Part shown: positions 35,163 through 46,119 of the stretch, piece after piece
Layout: each line of letters starts with the position of its first letter
Position numbering within the stretch: position 1 is the stretch's first letter
Assembly (NCBI RefSeq): GCF_002575655.3
Contig: NC_053037.3
Span: forward strand, 320,815,294-320,879,293
Direction: 5' to 3'
Length of the DNA stretch: 64,000 bases
Source of the DNA: Aegilops tauschii subsp. strangulata
Lineage: Eukaryota > Streptophyta > Magnoliopsida > Poales > Poaceae
Program-made: the position numbers and the translations under genes
The notes under the pieces: generated by a model
What the model was told of the DNA's origin: nothing
Databases searched by the model: none
Seen by the model: only the letters and a program-made list of their open reading frames with translations

Positions 35163-36539
35163 ATGGCCCGTGCTACCGTTCCTTTGAATTTTAATGCGTT
35201 CCTAGAGAAAGTTAAGTTGAAAGATGATGGTAGCAATTACACGAACTGGGTCCATAACTTGAGGATTATCCTCAGTGTTGCACATAAGAATTACGTCCTG
35301 GAAGCACCGCTAGGTGTACCACCCGCGCCAGCAACTGTAGACATTGTGAATGCCTGGCAATCACGTGTTGATGACTACTCGATAGTTCAGTGTGCCATGC
35401 TTTACGGCTTAGAACCGGGACTTCAACGATGTTTTGAACGTCATGGAGCATATGAGATGTTTCAGGAGTTGAAGTTAATATTTCAAGCAAATGTCCGGAT
35501 TGAGAGATATGAAGTCTCCTATAAGTTCTACAGCTGCACGATGGAGGAGAATAGTTCTGTCAATGAACATATACTCAGAATGTCTGGGTACCACAACCAC
35601 TTGACTCAACTGGGAGTTAATCTTCCTGATGATAGTGTCATTGACAGAGTTCTTCAATCACTGCCACCAAGCTACAAAAGCTTCGTGATGAACTATAATA
35701 TGCAGGGGATGGATAAGACAATTCCCGAGCTCTTCGCAATGCTTAAAGCTGCGGAGGTAGAAATCAAGAAGGAGCATCAAGTGTTGATGGTTAACAAGAC
35801 CACTAGTTTCAGGAAAAAAGGCAAAGGGAATAAGGGGAACTTCAAGAAGAACGACAAGCAAGTTGCTGCTCAAGTGAAGAAGCCCAAGTCTGGACCTAAG
35901 CCTGAGACTGAGTGCTTCTACTGCAAAGGTACTGGTCACTGGAAGCGGAACTGCCCCAAGTATTTGGCGGATGAGAAGGATGGCAAAGTGAAAGGTATAT
36001 TTGATATACATGTTATTGATATGTACCTTACTAATGCTTGTAGTAGCGCCTGGGTATTTGATACTGGTTCTGTTGCTCATATTTGCAACTCGAAACACGG
36101 GCTACGAATTAAACAAAGATTGGCTAAGGACGAGGTGACGATGCGCATGGGAAATGGTCCCAAAGTCGATGTGATCGCCGTCGGCATGCTACCTCTACAT
36201 CTACCGTTGGGATTAGTTTTAGACCTGAATAATTGTTATTTGGTGCCAGCGTTAAGCATGAAAATTATATCTGGATCTTGTTTGATGCGAGACGTTTATT
36301 CATTTAAATTAGAGAATAATGATTGTTCTATTTATATGAGTAATATCTTTTATGGTCATGCACCCCTGATGAGTGGTCTATTTTTGTTGAATCTCGATAG
36401 TAGTGATACACATATTCATAGTATTGAAGCCAAAAGATGTAAGTTTAATAATGATAGTGCACCTTTTTTGTGGCACTGTCGTTTAGATCATATTGGTGTA
36501 AAGCGCATGAAGAAACTCCATGCTGATGGGCTTTTGTAA
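35163..36539 (+). CDS. Angela copy 3 gag-protease plus start of integrase (458 aa, open)
   Basis: The frame starts at ATG 35163 (MARATVPLNFNAFLEKVKLK) and is the best-preserved Angela frame in the window. In order it has a UBN2-type gag region (about residues 55-200), a Lys-rich stretch (about 215-245), a zinc knuckle CFYCKGTGHWKRNC (about 254-267), the aspartic protease site FDTGS (about 300-305), and the integrase zinc region beginning WHCRLDH. The normal GHI context reads DHI here. The frame ends at TAA 36537-36539, where copy 1 has a Glu codon. In an active element gag-pol would continue, so this is a truncated polyprotein. Gag would form the particle and bind the RNA. Confidence 0.85.
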   Translation: MARATVPLNFNAFLEKVKLKDDGSNYTNWVHNLRIILSVAHKNYVLEAPLGVPPAPATVDIVNAWQSRVDDYSIVQCAMLYGLEPGLQRCFERHGAYEMFQELKLIFQANVRIERYEVSYKFYSCTMEENSSVNEHILRMSGYHNHLTQLGVNLPDDSVIDRVLQSLPPSYKSFVMNYNMQGMDKTIPELFAMLKAAEVEIKKEHQVLMVNKTTSFRKKGKGNKGNFKKNDKQVAAQVKKPKSGPKPETECFYCKGTGHWKRNCPKYLADEKDGKVKGIFDIHVIDMYLTNACSSAWVFDTGSVAHICNSKHGLRIKQRLAKDEVTMRMGNGPKVDVIAVGMLPLHLPLGLVLDLNNCYLVPALSMKIISGSCLMRDVYSFKLENNDCSIYMSNIFYGHAPLMSGLFLLNLDSSDTHIHSIEAKRCKFNNDSAPFLWHCRLDHIGVKRMKKLHADGLL

Positions 36540-36581
36540 TCACTTGATTATGAATCACTTAATGCTTGCGAACCATGCCTC

Positions 36582-37524
36582 ATGGGCAAGATGACTAAGA
36601 CTCCGTTCTCCGGAACAATGGAGCGAGCAACAGACTTGTTGGAAATAATACATACTGATCTATGCGGTCCGATGATTGTTGAGGCTTGCGGCGGGTATTG
36701 TTATTTTCTAACCTTCACAGATGATTTGAGCAGATATGGGTATATCGACTTGATGAAGCATAAGTCTGAAACATTTGAAAAGTTCAAAGAATTTCAGAGT
36801 GAAGTGGAAAATCATCGTAACAAGAAAATAAAGTTTCTACGATCTGATCGTGGAGGTGAATATTTGAGTTATGAGTTTTGTCTTCATTTGAAACAGTGCG
36901 TAATAGTTACACAACTCACGCCACCTGGAACGCCACAACGTAATGGTGTGTCCGAACATCGTAATCGTACTTTATTGGATATGGTGCGATCTATGATGTC
37001 TCTTACTGATTTACCGCTACCGTTTTGGGGTTGTGCTTTAGAGACGGCTGCATTCACATTAAATAGGGCACCATCTAAATCCGGTTAGACGACACCATAT
37101 GAACTGTAGTTTGGCAAGAAACCCAAGTTGTCGTTTCTTAAAGTTTGGGGCTGCGATGCTTATGTGAAAAATCTTCAACCTGATAAGCTCGAACCCAAAT
37201 CAGAGAATTGTGTCTTCATAGGATACCCATAGGAGATTGTTGGGTACACCTTCTATCACAGATCCGAAGGCAAGATATTCGTTGCTAAGAATGGATCCTT
37301 TCTAGAGAAAGAGTTTCTCTCGAAAGAAGTAAGTGGGAGGAAAGTTGAACTTGATGAGGTAATTGTACCTTCTCCCGAATTGGAAAGTAGTTCATCATAG
37401 AAATCAGTCCTAGTGATTCCTACACCAACCAGTGAGGAAGCTAATGATGATGATAAGGAAACTTCAGATCAAGTTACTACTGAACCTCATAGGTCAACCA
37501 GAGTAAGATCCACACCAGAGTGGT
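36582..37524 (+). pseudogene. Angela copy 3 integrase core, disrupted
   Basis: The frame 36582-37088 holds the catalytic residues: Asp in HTDLCGPM, Asp in RSDRGGEY and Glu in NGVSEHRN (Arg replaced by His next to it). Stops at 37086, 37107 and 37398 (all TAG) match those of copy 2 at 29194, 29215 and 29506. A further stop lies at about 37230. The coding region is cut after the codons for RSTPEW by the CACTA insertion at 37528. Confidence 0.9.
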
Positions 37525-37554
37525 ACCACTACTAGGGAAAACCTTATACACAGA

Positions 37555-38010
37555 ACTTTAGCAGCAGCGCGTGTTAAAAAAGCACGCTAGTGCTAAGTAG
37601 TAGTAGCGCGTTGGCGTAAACCGCGCTACAGATACAATTGTAGCAGTAGCACGCCTGAAGATAAAAGCGCTACTACTAAAATTCCCACTGCTAAGCCGAT
37701 GGGCTACACATAGTAATAGCAATCTTCTGCGAACAACGCTACTGCTAGTTGGTTTGTAGCAACGCGTTTACGCAGAAAGGCGCTACTGCTAAAGGAAATA
37801 AAATTAAATGGAAAGCAAATAGAAAAGTAAATGAAAATGAAAATGAAAGAACTAGAAAAAGGAGAAAGGAAAAGAATAAAATGTAAATAAAAATAAATGA
37901 AAAAGGGAAAAAGAGAAAGGAATAGCAGTAGCGCATATCCGGAAATGCGCTATAGCTAACTTAGCAGTAGCGCACTTCCCGGAACGCACTACTGCTACTT
38001 CTGACTTAAA
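37555..38010. repeat. CACTA left subterminal repeats
   Basis: About eleven degenerate copies of tagcagtagcgc or gcgctactgcta lie in both directions. They are separated near 37795-37925 by an A/G-rich stretch of gaaaatgaaaa type. Such repeats are the usual transposase binding sites of CACTA elements. Confidence 0.8.
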
Positions 38011-38049
38011 CGCGCGGTTCATTCCTCCCCCGGCCACTTCCCCCAAATC

Positions 38050-38276
38050 CAAACTCCTCCGTTGTCGCCGCCGCCATCGCCCGTCGGCCGCTGCGCGCTC
38101 TCCCGTCCCTCTCGGCACACCCTCGACGCCGCCCCCGACCCTGGATTCGACGCCGCCCCCGACCCTGACCTCGACGCCGCCCCCGACCCCAACCTCGACT
38201 CCGCCCTCCGCCGCGCGCCCGAGCCCCGACCCCGACCTCGACGCTGCCTGCCCCTCCCTTGCCGCAGGCACCCAAG
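38050..38276 (+). other. CACTA GC-rich leader exon with DAAPDP repeats
   Basis: Three to four copies of a roughly 27-bp unit encode DAAPDP in the frame at 38062-38280. The block is followed by a splice-donor-like aaggtgagc at 38275-38283. I infer it is the first exon or leader of the gene continued at 46140. The frame may not be translated. Confidence 0.4.
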
Positions 38277-38359
38277 GTGAGCACGCCTGCTCCTCCCCTC
38301 CCCTACCTCTGCCTAGGGTTCTTCAAATTTTAATTGCATCAAATTAGTTAGGGTTCATC

Positions 38360-38758
38360 TAGGGGTGGAAACGAATGGGATGCGGATCGGATAGTGCTCT
38401 TACCACTTCTGTTTTCATAATTACAAAACGAATACGAATGCGAATACGGATGTTATCGGATACGGATGCGGCTCAGATGTTTTCTTGATTCGGAACGGTA
38501 CGAATAATAGCAACATATTGATTAAGTGTATTAGTCAATAGCTATCTGACATGAAGTATTCAACTTGTGACATACAATAAGTCAATGATAAATAGGTTTA
38601 TGAATAAACACTATTGTAATGCATAATAATTTCTAAGATTAATCATAAAACGAGTAAAATTTGACCACTTATTTGACTTTTAAGTTGGATAATTGGAGTA
38701 TTCGATCGAATACGAATATCGGATATTTCGGATTATCCGCTACCACTTTCCACCCCCA
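38360..38758. mobile_element. hAT-type MITE
   Basis: The 399-bp element has ends TAGGGGTGGAAACG and (reverse complement of the right end) TGGGGGTGGAAA. A perfect 8-bp TSD, ggttcatc, flanks it (38352-38359 and 38759-38766). The inner sequence repeats cgaatacgaatacggat-type motifs near both ends. No coding sequence is present. Confidence 0.9.
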
Positions 38759-38766
38759 GGTTCATC

Positions 38767-38918
38767 AAATTAGATGGTAATTAGGGCAGTAGTTCCTAGG
38801 TACTAATTAGTTAGTAAGAACTAGGTACTAATTAGGTACTAGTTTATTTTTATTTGTAGTAAGTTTATTTTTAGTAAGAACTAGTTGAATTAATAGAACT
38901 AGTTGAACATGTCACATT
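38767..38918 (+). other. CACTA intron-like sequence
   Basis: This AT-rich stretch contains three or four imperfect repeats of agtaagaactaggtactaatta. No gene is present. It lies between the leader exon and the Gypsy insertion. Confidence 0.5.
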
Positions 38919-38923
38919 GTTGT

Positions 38924-40085
38924 TGTCGGGGAAACGACACCTATGGGATCACTGGAATCCCTTCTACGGTTGGCGGGCGCGGGGTTGTGAGAAGAGCAGG
39001 TTTAGGAGCTAGCACAAAGATCGTTTACCCAGCTTCGGGCCACGAGGATGCGTAATACCCTAGTCCTGCTTTGGTGTGTATTTCAGAGTGTTCTTGAGCT
39101 CTCGAACTAGCTACGGTGGCTGCGTAGTTCCAAAGAGCCGAATCCTCCTCCAGTATGCCTCGGGCCTCCTTTTATAGGCAAAAGGGGTCGCCACAGTGGC
39201 ATACAGGAGGTGGAAAGGTGTACAGTGCGTGAGCTTATCGCCCGGCATTACGGGACAAAGCGCATTAAATGCGCTACTTAGGTGTCCATTAGCTTTATCG
39301 GGGATGGGAACGAGGCCCGTCCCGTCCGTCGCCGCTCTGCCTCGCTACGACACGCGCCCAGGCCAGCGATGCGTGCAACGCCATGTAGGCAGGCAGGCTG
39401 CTAAGGTGGCGCGGTGGCAGGGCCTTCACGAAGATCTGCATGCCACCACGCAGGTGCTTGCTGAGTCGGTGTAGAGGCTGCCCGTCGCCACGCAGGTGCC
39501 TGCCCAGCTGGTTGATCTAGCAACTGCTTGGGGACGGCGGTGGAGTCTTGGCTGGTGCGGGCCTGACTGTGGCCTTGCTGATGCTCTCGGCAGGGGTCTT
39601 GCCGGGGGACCCGGCAAGGGTCTTGCCATGGCGCTGCGGTCGTCCCCGACAAGCTTGTGGATTTCCTCGGCTAGAATCCCGCCGAGGGTCGTCGTCTTCT
39701 GATTCTCATCTGACCTCATGTATTCATGATCTTGACAAAGATCTGCATGCCACCACAGAGGTGCCTCCCAAGCCCTGGGTCCAATGTAGTTGTTGGCGGG
39801 GTTTGGAACCCTTGGGCTCAAGGGTGGCTCGCTCTGCTGGTGTTGGGCAAGCTGCCCCGGCAAGGCTCTTGCCGGGGCCACGGAGGCCGCCCCGGCTAGG
39901 GTCTTGCCGGGGGAGTCCACCTCGCCCCTTTGCTCTTTTATGCTTCTGGTCTTGGCGTTGCTTTGTTTGCCTTGTGCTTCGGTTTCCCTCCTCTGCCCTG
40001 CTTAGCACGGCTGTGGGCGTGGCTCCGACTGTCCGTGCACAAGTAAAGGGGTAAAAAGGAGTGCCCCTACTTTTGTACACCGACA
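38924..40085 (-). repeat. Gypsy element, 3' LTR
   Basis: This 1162-bp LTR reads TGTCGGTGTACAAAAGTAGG on the minus strand and ends TTTCCCCGACA. A TATA-like tataaaagg on the minus strand lies near 39165-39176. Confidence 0.93.
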
Positions 40086-40098
40086 GGAGCCCCCGGGC
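40086..40098 (-). other. Polypurine tract, Gypsy element
   Basis: On the minus strand GCCCGGGGGCTCC directly precedes the 3' LTR. It is purine-rich only in its centre. Confidence 0.5.
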
Positions 40099-40458
40099 CT
40101 GGGCCACACATAAGCGCGACACGTTGTTGGGCCAGGCCCAGAACGGTGCGCAGGCAGTCGGGGCGGGATTTTTACTTGTGGTAACTTCTCGTCCGCTGCG
40201 CTTCCCCACGACCCGCGTTGAACGCGCGACGTGGAGGGTCATGCGTGACGTGGGGGTCATGCGTGGGGCGGTTCCCGCACGCATGCGTCACATCGCAGTT
40301 AATGGGAAAAGAGGCAGCCCACACCTTCCCCGTAAAAAGGAATAACCGCGGGCGCGCTGCTCATTTACCCTTCGTGCTTTCCCCAATCTCGGAACCGCCG
40401 TCCCCTTCTTCCTCCTTCTCAAGCTCTTGCCTTCGCTCGCCGCTGCCGCGCCTTCGCC

Positions 40459-43400
40459 ATGCTTCATTTCTCGCCTCCTGCAGCCACCATGGCACCCAAG
40501 ACCAGCAGAGGCAAGGGAGTGGCCAAGGACGCCGGGGAGAAGGAGCCGCCGAAGAGCGAGTTGGCGGTGCGGCGGACGCAGCACGCCTACTTCCCGTCGA
40601 CGGTCGACGCGGTCGAGCTCCGGGACTACTTCAAGCACCTGTGGGGGTGCAAGACGGGAAGCGAGACGACGGGGCACCCGGCCACGCGCGTCATCCCCGC
40701 CGCCTTCGCTGAAGCCGGCCCGAATCGGTACCCATTCTTCCTCGATTACTTCTCCTGCGGGCTCTGTCCCCCTTTCTCCGATTTCTTCAATGATGTCATG
40801 CACACCTACGGCTTCAACCTTCTGGGTTTTACTCCAAATGTCGTGGCATGCATGGCTCTTTTTGCGCACCTCTACGAGGGTTTCATCGGGGTGCATCCCA
40901 ACACGGCGCTCTTCCGCCACTACTTCTTCCCTCGGATCCAAAAGGGGGGCGCCATTTCCGGTTGTGTCGCCTGGATCCCAAGGACCCAAGAGAAAAGGGC
41001 ATATCCGGACGGCGCCCAAAAGGAGAGGTGGGAGGAGTGGCGGGCCAGTGGTGCTGGATTGAAGAGAAGGACCCGCAGGACTTTTGCCGGGTCCGCCACG
41101 CACCGCCGGTCCGCAGGAACGACTGGAGTGATGTCAACGTCAACGACAAGAAGCTCACAGTCGCCACCACCAGGATTCTTCGTCTCACCGAGGCCGGGCT
41201 CACCCTTGAGATGATTGGGGCGGATTTCATCCGCCGCAGAATCGAGCCGCTGCACAACAAGGGGAGGCCGGCCTGGCTCTTTACGAACGCCGCCGACATC
41301 ATGAGGCTCCGCCCTGGTTTGGACCACAACCTCACGGTGATGGGGCACGCCCACTTTTGCCAGCGGCTCTTCCAACTCGACGTGAACTGCGATGGCGAGG
41401 TCGAGCGGTCCGGCAAGGCGGCGAAGGCCGCCGTGAAGGCCGGCAAGGTCTCTAAGGGCCCTTTTTTAAGTTGCCAACGGGGGTGGTCCCGCTGAGCAAC
41501 AACTCGCGCCGAACCGACATCATTGCCATGATGCCGGAGTTCAACGCGCACAGCCTCGTCCCAAGTTGGGTTGAGCCGCCGGCGGATTAGGTGCAAGAGG
41601 TTTTTGACACCCTGGTGGAGAAGTACGTGCACGATGAGCCGCGGCTTGTCCAGGAGATCACCCAGGCAGAGCTAGACTACATCGCCGCCAGGGCGGCGGA
41701 GGCGGAGCTCGCCAAGGAGGCCCGCAGCGCCGGTGGCGTGGAGGATAAGGCCGCGGCGGCCGCGGAGGATAAGGAGCTTGCCCAGTGGGTGGAGTCTTCT
41801 GGGGAAGCCAGCAGCACCGGCAACGGGGGCCCTCTCGTCGAAGATGTGGTCGACGAGTCGTTGGAGGAGGAGGCCGAGGCTCTCGACCCTCCGGTCACGG
41901 GGAGAGGGCGAGTCCTGCGGTGGGCCACCTCTGGCGAGCCGGTCCGGCCCGGCAGGGCCGTACAACGCGGCAAGCCCAGGAGGGGTCCGCGCGCCAGACA
42001 AGGGCCGCGGCAGCGAAGAAGTTGGTGAAGGCCGCAGTGGCGAAGAAGAAAAGAACCGCCTCTTCTTCGTCCAAGCGTCCTTGGACTCCATCAGCTTCCC
42101 CTCCTCCGGCAGATGTCGACGCGGAGGTCGTCTTTGATTTTGGGTCCCTTAGCCCAAGGAGGAAGAGGAAGACAGCAGAGGAGGAGGTGGAGGACGAGTA
42201 AGTATCTTGTCCCTTTCTGTCATCTCCATCCCCTCAGACCGTGCCACTTATCTTGATTCGTTCTTCTTCTTTGCAGGGATGCGGAGACACTGGCCCAGAG
42301 GGTGAAGAGGGCCAGGGCTTCGGCGAGCGGCCAGCCCCCGGAGGTACTTCCGGTACACCGCTGGTAGTGTTGAGCAGCTCAGACAGCAGCCCCCGACACA
42401 GCCCCCAGCGTAAGCTCATCACTCACCCTCGTTGACGTGCGTTGGGGGTACGATCCCTTGGCGCTAACCTTTCCGTGGTTGCAGGAGGAGGACAGCAGCA
42501 GGAGGAGCCACTGGGGGCTACCCCTAACACGCCGCCCCGAGGGGGGTCCCCGGCAAGGGCGCCAAGCACCGAGTCCATGCACAAGGAGGAGGAGGAGGCA
42601 AACTCGGGCGCTGGTGGCTTCGCCTCAGCGCCAGGTGTTAGTGGGGAAGGGGCCTCTGCTTCCCAGCCCGGCACTGGTAAGTCACTCGCCTTCTGTCCCT
42701 GTTCTTTTTCTGTTCTTTCCGAATCTTGGTCTTGGCTTCGCCTCATCCCCTTCTCGGTATCCATATACTCCCTCGGCGGATCCGGAGGATATAGACACCG
42801 TCATCGAGGATGTCGCCAAGGATGCCGCGGCGGAGGCCGAGAAGATCGCCACCGAGGAGGCCGCCAAGGGTGCCGCTGAGGACGCCGCCAAGGGGCCTGC
42901 CGGGGAGCCCAGCAAGGCTGCTGCCGAGGAGGCCGGCAAGGGGCCTGCCGAGGAGGCCGGCAAGGCCGCTGCCGAGGAGGAGGTGGTTGATGACCAGCCT
43001 TCCTCCTCCGTTGCCTCTGGCTCAGGCAGGTACCTAAGGGTGAGCGACGACCTGTTCGTCCACCTCCCTGGGACGGCGAGCACTGGGGCGCCCGTCGAGG
43101 GGGAGGTTTTCGATGATGAAGTGCTTGCCGCCGCTGGGCTTGAGGTCGGTGACGAGACGAGCGCCGGTGGCGGCAGTTCCCAGGAAGAGCGGCTCCTCCA
43201 GGCCATGGGCGCCAACTTCCAGAAGCTCCGGGCGCTTCACCGCGCTCGCCTGGACAAGGCCAAGTCCAGGATGGCGGTGGTGGACAAGGTGGAGGCGGAC
43301 CTCGAGGGGCATGTTGCCGAGGCGCAGGCTTGGTTCCGCCAGGCCCACAAGGACCTGAAGGCCGCCCAGGACGCACTGGCTGAGCGCGACCTGGCGCTCG

Positions 43401-44344
43401 TCATGAAGCAGGCCGACATCGAGAAGGCCCAGGAACTGGTGAAGCAGGAGGCCGCTCAGCCCGAGGCCGGTCGGCACCAGCAGCAGGCTGCGCTAAACTC
43501 CCAGGAGGAGGACCTTGCCGTGCGTGAGGAGAGGCTCGCCACAACGCTCCGCGGCAAGGATGCGGAGGTGGAGAAACTCGTCGTGCAGCGGACCTAGGAG
43601 CTGGAGCAGAGGCACAAGGAGGCACTCAATTCCCAGGCCCTGGTTCACGCCGGCAAGGTGAAGGAGCTGGAGGTGGAGCGGGATGACTTGAAGGACCAGG
43701 TCCTGAAGCTGTCCAAGGAGAAGGACACGCTCATTGGTGCCCTGGCGGAGGCGCAGGGCGTAGTCCTCGGCAAGGCCGAGCAGCTCTCCAAGGCCAATGA
43801 CTCCATCAAAGACCTGAAGAGGAAGCTGGAGGGTCTTGAGGAGACGCTCTCGGAGGCCAAGGCCCGGGAGGAGACCCTGGCCAAGGATCTGGAGGCCGAG
43901 AAGCAGCAGCGGAAGAACAAAGCCGCCAACCACAAGGATTTTGTGGAGGGCGAGACCCGCTGGGTCGGCCGCCTCGAAGACGTCCCCGGCAGGATCACCA
44001 CGCAGCTGGCTACCATGGGGATGCCAAATGTGAGGTACACCCCGGAGCGCAACGTGAGCCCCAACGCCAAGCTGACCCTGTTCTTCGAGGGTGTTCTTGG
44101 GGCCCTGGAGCGTCTTCACTCCAATCGGGCGGCCTCTCTGGCTGATGAGGCCCGGAGGCTTTGCCGGGGTGCCATGACCAAGGTCCTCACCAAGGTGGTG
44201 CACTGGAACCCCAACCTCGACTTCGACGCCGCGCTGGAGAGCTTGCCGGAGGATGCGGACCTCGCGACGCTCAAGGAGCGTATCAAGCCCATCATCAGCT
44301 GCATCGACGGAATCCAGAGGGTGGAGGGCCTGCGCCGGGACTAG
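40459..44344 (+). pseudogene. Antisense gene: Transposase_28-like (plant gypsy-type) protein with coiled-coil tail
   Basis: The gene starts at ATG 40459 or 40489. The N-terminal domain (FLDYFSCGLCPPFSDFF, then VACMALFAHLYEGFIG and ALFRHYFF) matches the style of the putative gypsy-type transposon protein domain (PF04195). A conserved region runs on to VMGHAHFCQRLFQLD near 41390. Next come an acidic Ala/Glu-rich part, a KKRTASSSSKRPW basic part, Ala/Gly/Lys/Glu repeats (42830-42990) and a long coiled coil (43200-43930). The gene ends VEGLRRD at 44344. Three intron-like gaps have GT...AG borders (about 42192-42277, 42410-42485, 42678-42796). Frameshifts near 41042, 41463, 42025 and 42330, and stops at 41588 and 43595, mark a pseudogene. 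It runs opposite to the element. Its function is unknown. Confidence 0.8.
42830..42990 (+). repeat. Degenerate Ala/Lys/Glu coding repeats
   Basis: Repeats of gaggccgccaagg-type units, about 24-33 bp each, encode KGAAEDA, KGPAGEP and KAAAEEA blocks inside the antisense gene. Variable copy number is likely. Confidence 0.65.
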
Positions 44345-44986
44345 GCACCCCGTTTCTCATCGCCGCTGCAGGTTCACGACCAAGACAATTTCTATCTTTA
44401 GTTAGAACCGCAACAACAATTGATGTAATATAACTCTGCAGTACTTTTGATATTATGCATGTTACTTTCCCGTTCAATCCCCCCTTTGTATGTTCACCCT
44501 ACGTTAATTGGGTAGGCTTGCCGGCGCGTAACCCAGGCCCCGGCGCCTTGAGGACGGATCCCCAATAGCCTGCCGGGTATGCTTGCTGCCAGGCGAGCCA
44601 CCTTACCGCCCTCAACACGATCGCCCGAATTGTCGAGCTTGACTCGAGTCAGAATCGAGAGCGTTGCTAATTGCAGAAGGCTACCCTGCCGCTCTCGACG
44701 CGGCCGCTTGAGCTGTCGAGCGGACTCGAAACAGAGCAAGGGCGTTGCCAATCGCGGGAGGGCCCCCTTGCGTGCAGGTTTTCCATACATAGGGCAGGAC
44801 CTTTGAGGATAATAACCTTATATAAAAAGGAAATATTTAAAGTTCGGCACGACTTAGCTTTCCTGTCGCCGCACCGGCGCCCTTCGCGCTTACAGGCGGC
44901 GCCGTTCTTTTGGCCATCTTCTTCTTTAGAAGCCATGGCCACGAGGAACTGCTAAGCTGGCTGCTAGACCAGATTCTCGCAACTGC
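44345..44986 (-). other. Gypsy element leader
   Basis: This 640-bp stretch between the primer site and the antisense gene has no gene. It contains two imperfect copies of a block with gagcttgactcgagtcagaatcgag- and gagctgtcgagcggactcgaaac-type sequence (about 44635-44760). Confidence 0.6.
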
Positions 44987-45006
44987 GCCCCCTACCTGGC
45001 GCGCCA
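44987..45006 (-). other. Primer binding site, Gypsy element
   Basis: On the minus strand it reads TGGCGCGCCAGGTAGGGGGC, four bases from the LTR at 45011, a common primer site in grass Gypsy elements. Confidence 0.85.
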
Positions 45007-45010
45007 AAGA

Positions 45011-46119
45011 TGTCGGGGAAACGACACCTATGGGATCACTGGAATCCCTTCTACGGTTGGCGGGCGCGGGGTTGTGAGAAGAGCAGGTTTAGGAGCTAGC
45101 ACAAAGATCGTTTACCCAGGTTCGGGCCGCGAGGATGCGTAATACCCTAGTCCTGCTTTGGTGTGTATTTCAGAGTGTTCTTGAGCTCTCGAACTAGCTA
45201 CGGTGGCTGCGTAGTTCCAAAGAGCCGAATCCTCCTCCAGTATGCCTCGGGCCTCCTTTTATAGGCAAAAGGGGTCGCCACAGTGGCATACAGGAGGTGG
45301 AAAGGTGTACAGTGCGTGAGCTTATCGCCCGGCATTACGGGACAAAGCGCATTAAATGTGCTACTTATGTGTCCATTAGCTTTATCGGGGACGGGAACGA
45401 GGCCCGTCCCGTCCGTCGCCGCTGTGCCTCGCTTCGACACGCGCCCAAGCCAGCGATGCATGCAGCGCCATGTAGGCAGGTAGGCTGCTGAGGTGGCGCG
45501 GTGACAGGGCCTTCACGAAGATCTGCATGCCACCACGCAGGTGCTTGCCGAGTCGGTGTAGAGGCCGCCCGTCGCCACGCAGGTGCCTGCCCAGCTGGTT
45601 GAGCTAGCAACTGCTTGGAGACGGCGGTGGAGTCTTGGCTGGTGCGGGCCTGGCTGTGGCCCTGCTGATGCTCTCGGCAGGGGTCTTGCCGGGGGCCCGG
45701 CAAGGGTCTTGCCGTGGCGGTGCGGTCGTCCCTGGCAAGGCGCTTGCCGGGGGTCTTGTGGATTTCCTCGGCTAGAATCCCACCAAGGGTCGTCGTCTTC
45801 TGGTTCTCATCTGACCTCATGTATTCATGATCTTGACAAAGATCTGCATGCCACCACAGAGGTGCCTCCCGAGCCCTGGGTCCAATGAGGTTGTTGGCGG
45901 CGTTTGGAACCCTTGGGCTCAAGGGTGGCTCGCTCTGCTGGTGTAGGAGTCCACCTCGCCCCTTTGCTCTTTTATGCTTCTGGTCTTGGCGTTGCTTTGT
46001 TTGCCTTGTGCTTCAGTTTCCCTCCTGTGCCCTGCTTAGCGTGGCCATGGGCACGGCTCCGACTGTCCATGCACAAGTAAAGGGGTAAAAAGGAGTGCCC
46101 CTACTTTTGTACACCGACA
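45011..46119 (-). repeat. Gypsy element, 5' LTR
   Basis: This 1109-bp LTR is nearly identical to 38924-40085 except for a 66-bp deletion near 45945, which removes a block with repeated cttgccggg motifs. Confidence 0.93.

Larger units (their letters stand above)
38924..46119 (-). mobile_element. Non-autonomous Gypsy LTR element with antisense gene
   Basis: LTRs at 38924-40085 and 45011-46119 have TG...CA ends, and a perfect TSD gttgt (38919-38923 and 46120-46124) flanks the 7.2-kb element. The primer site beside the right LTR and the polypurine tract beside the left LTR show the element reads on the minus strand. It has no gag or pol. Instead, the interior carries one long gene on the plus strand, opposite to LTR transcription. 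The LTRs differ at about seven of the first 440 positions plus a 66-bp deletion, so it is relatively young. The layout suggests a Tat-lineage derivative, a group known to carry extra antisense ORFs. Confidence 0.92.

Noticed and set aside
40288..41103. 271-residue minus-strand frame
   Set aside because: It is the mirror of the conserved plus-strand Transposase_28-like region. Its composition is Arg/Gly-rich and it shows no domain; GC-rich third positions on the plus strand explain the openness.
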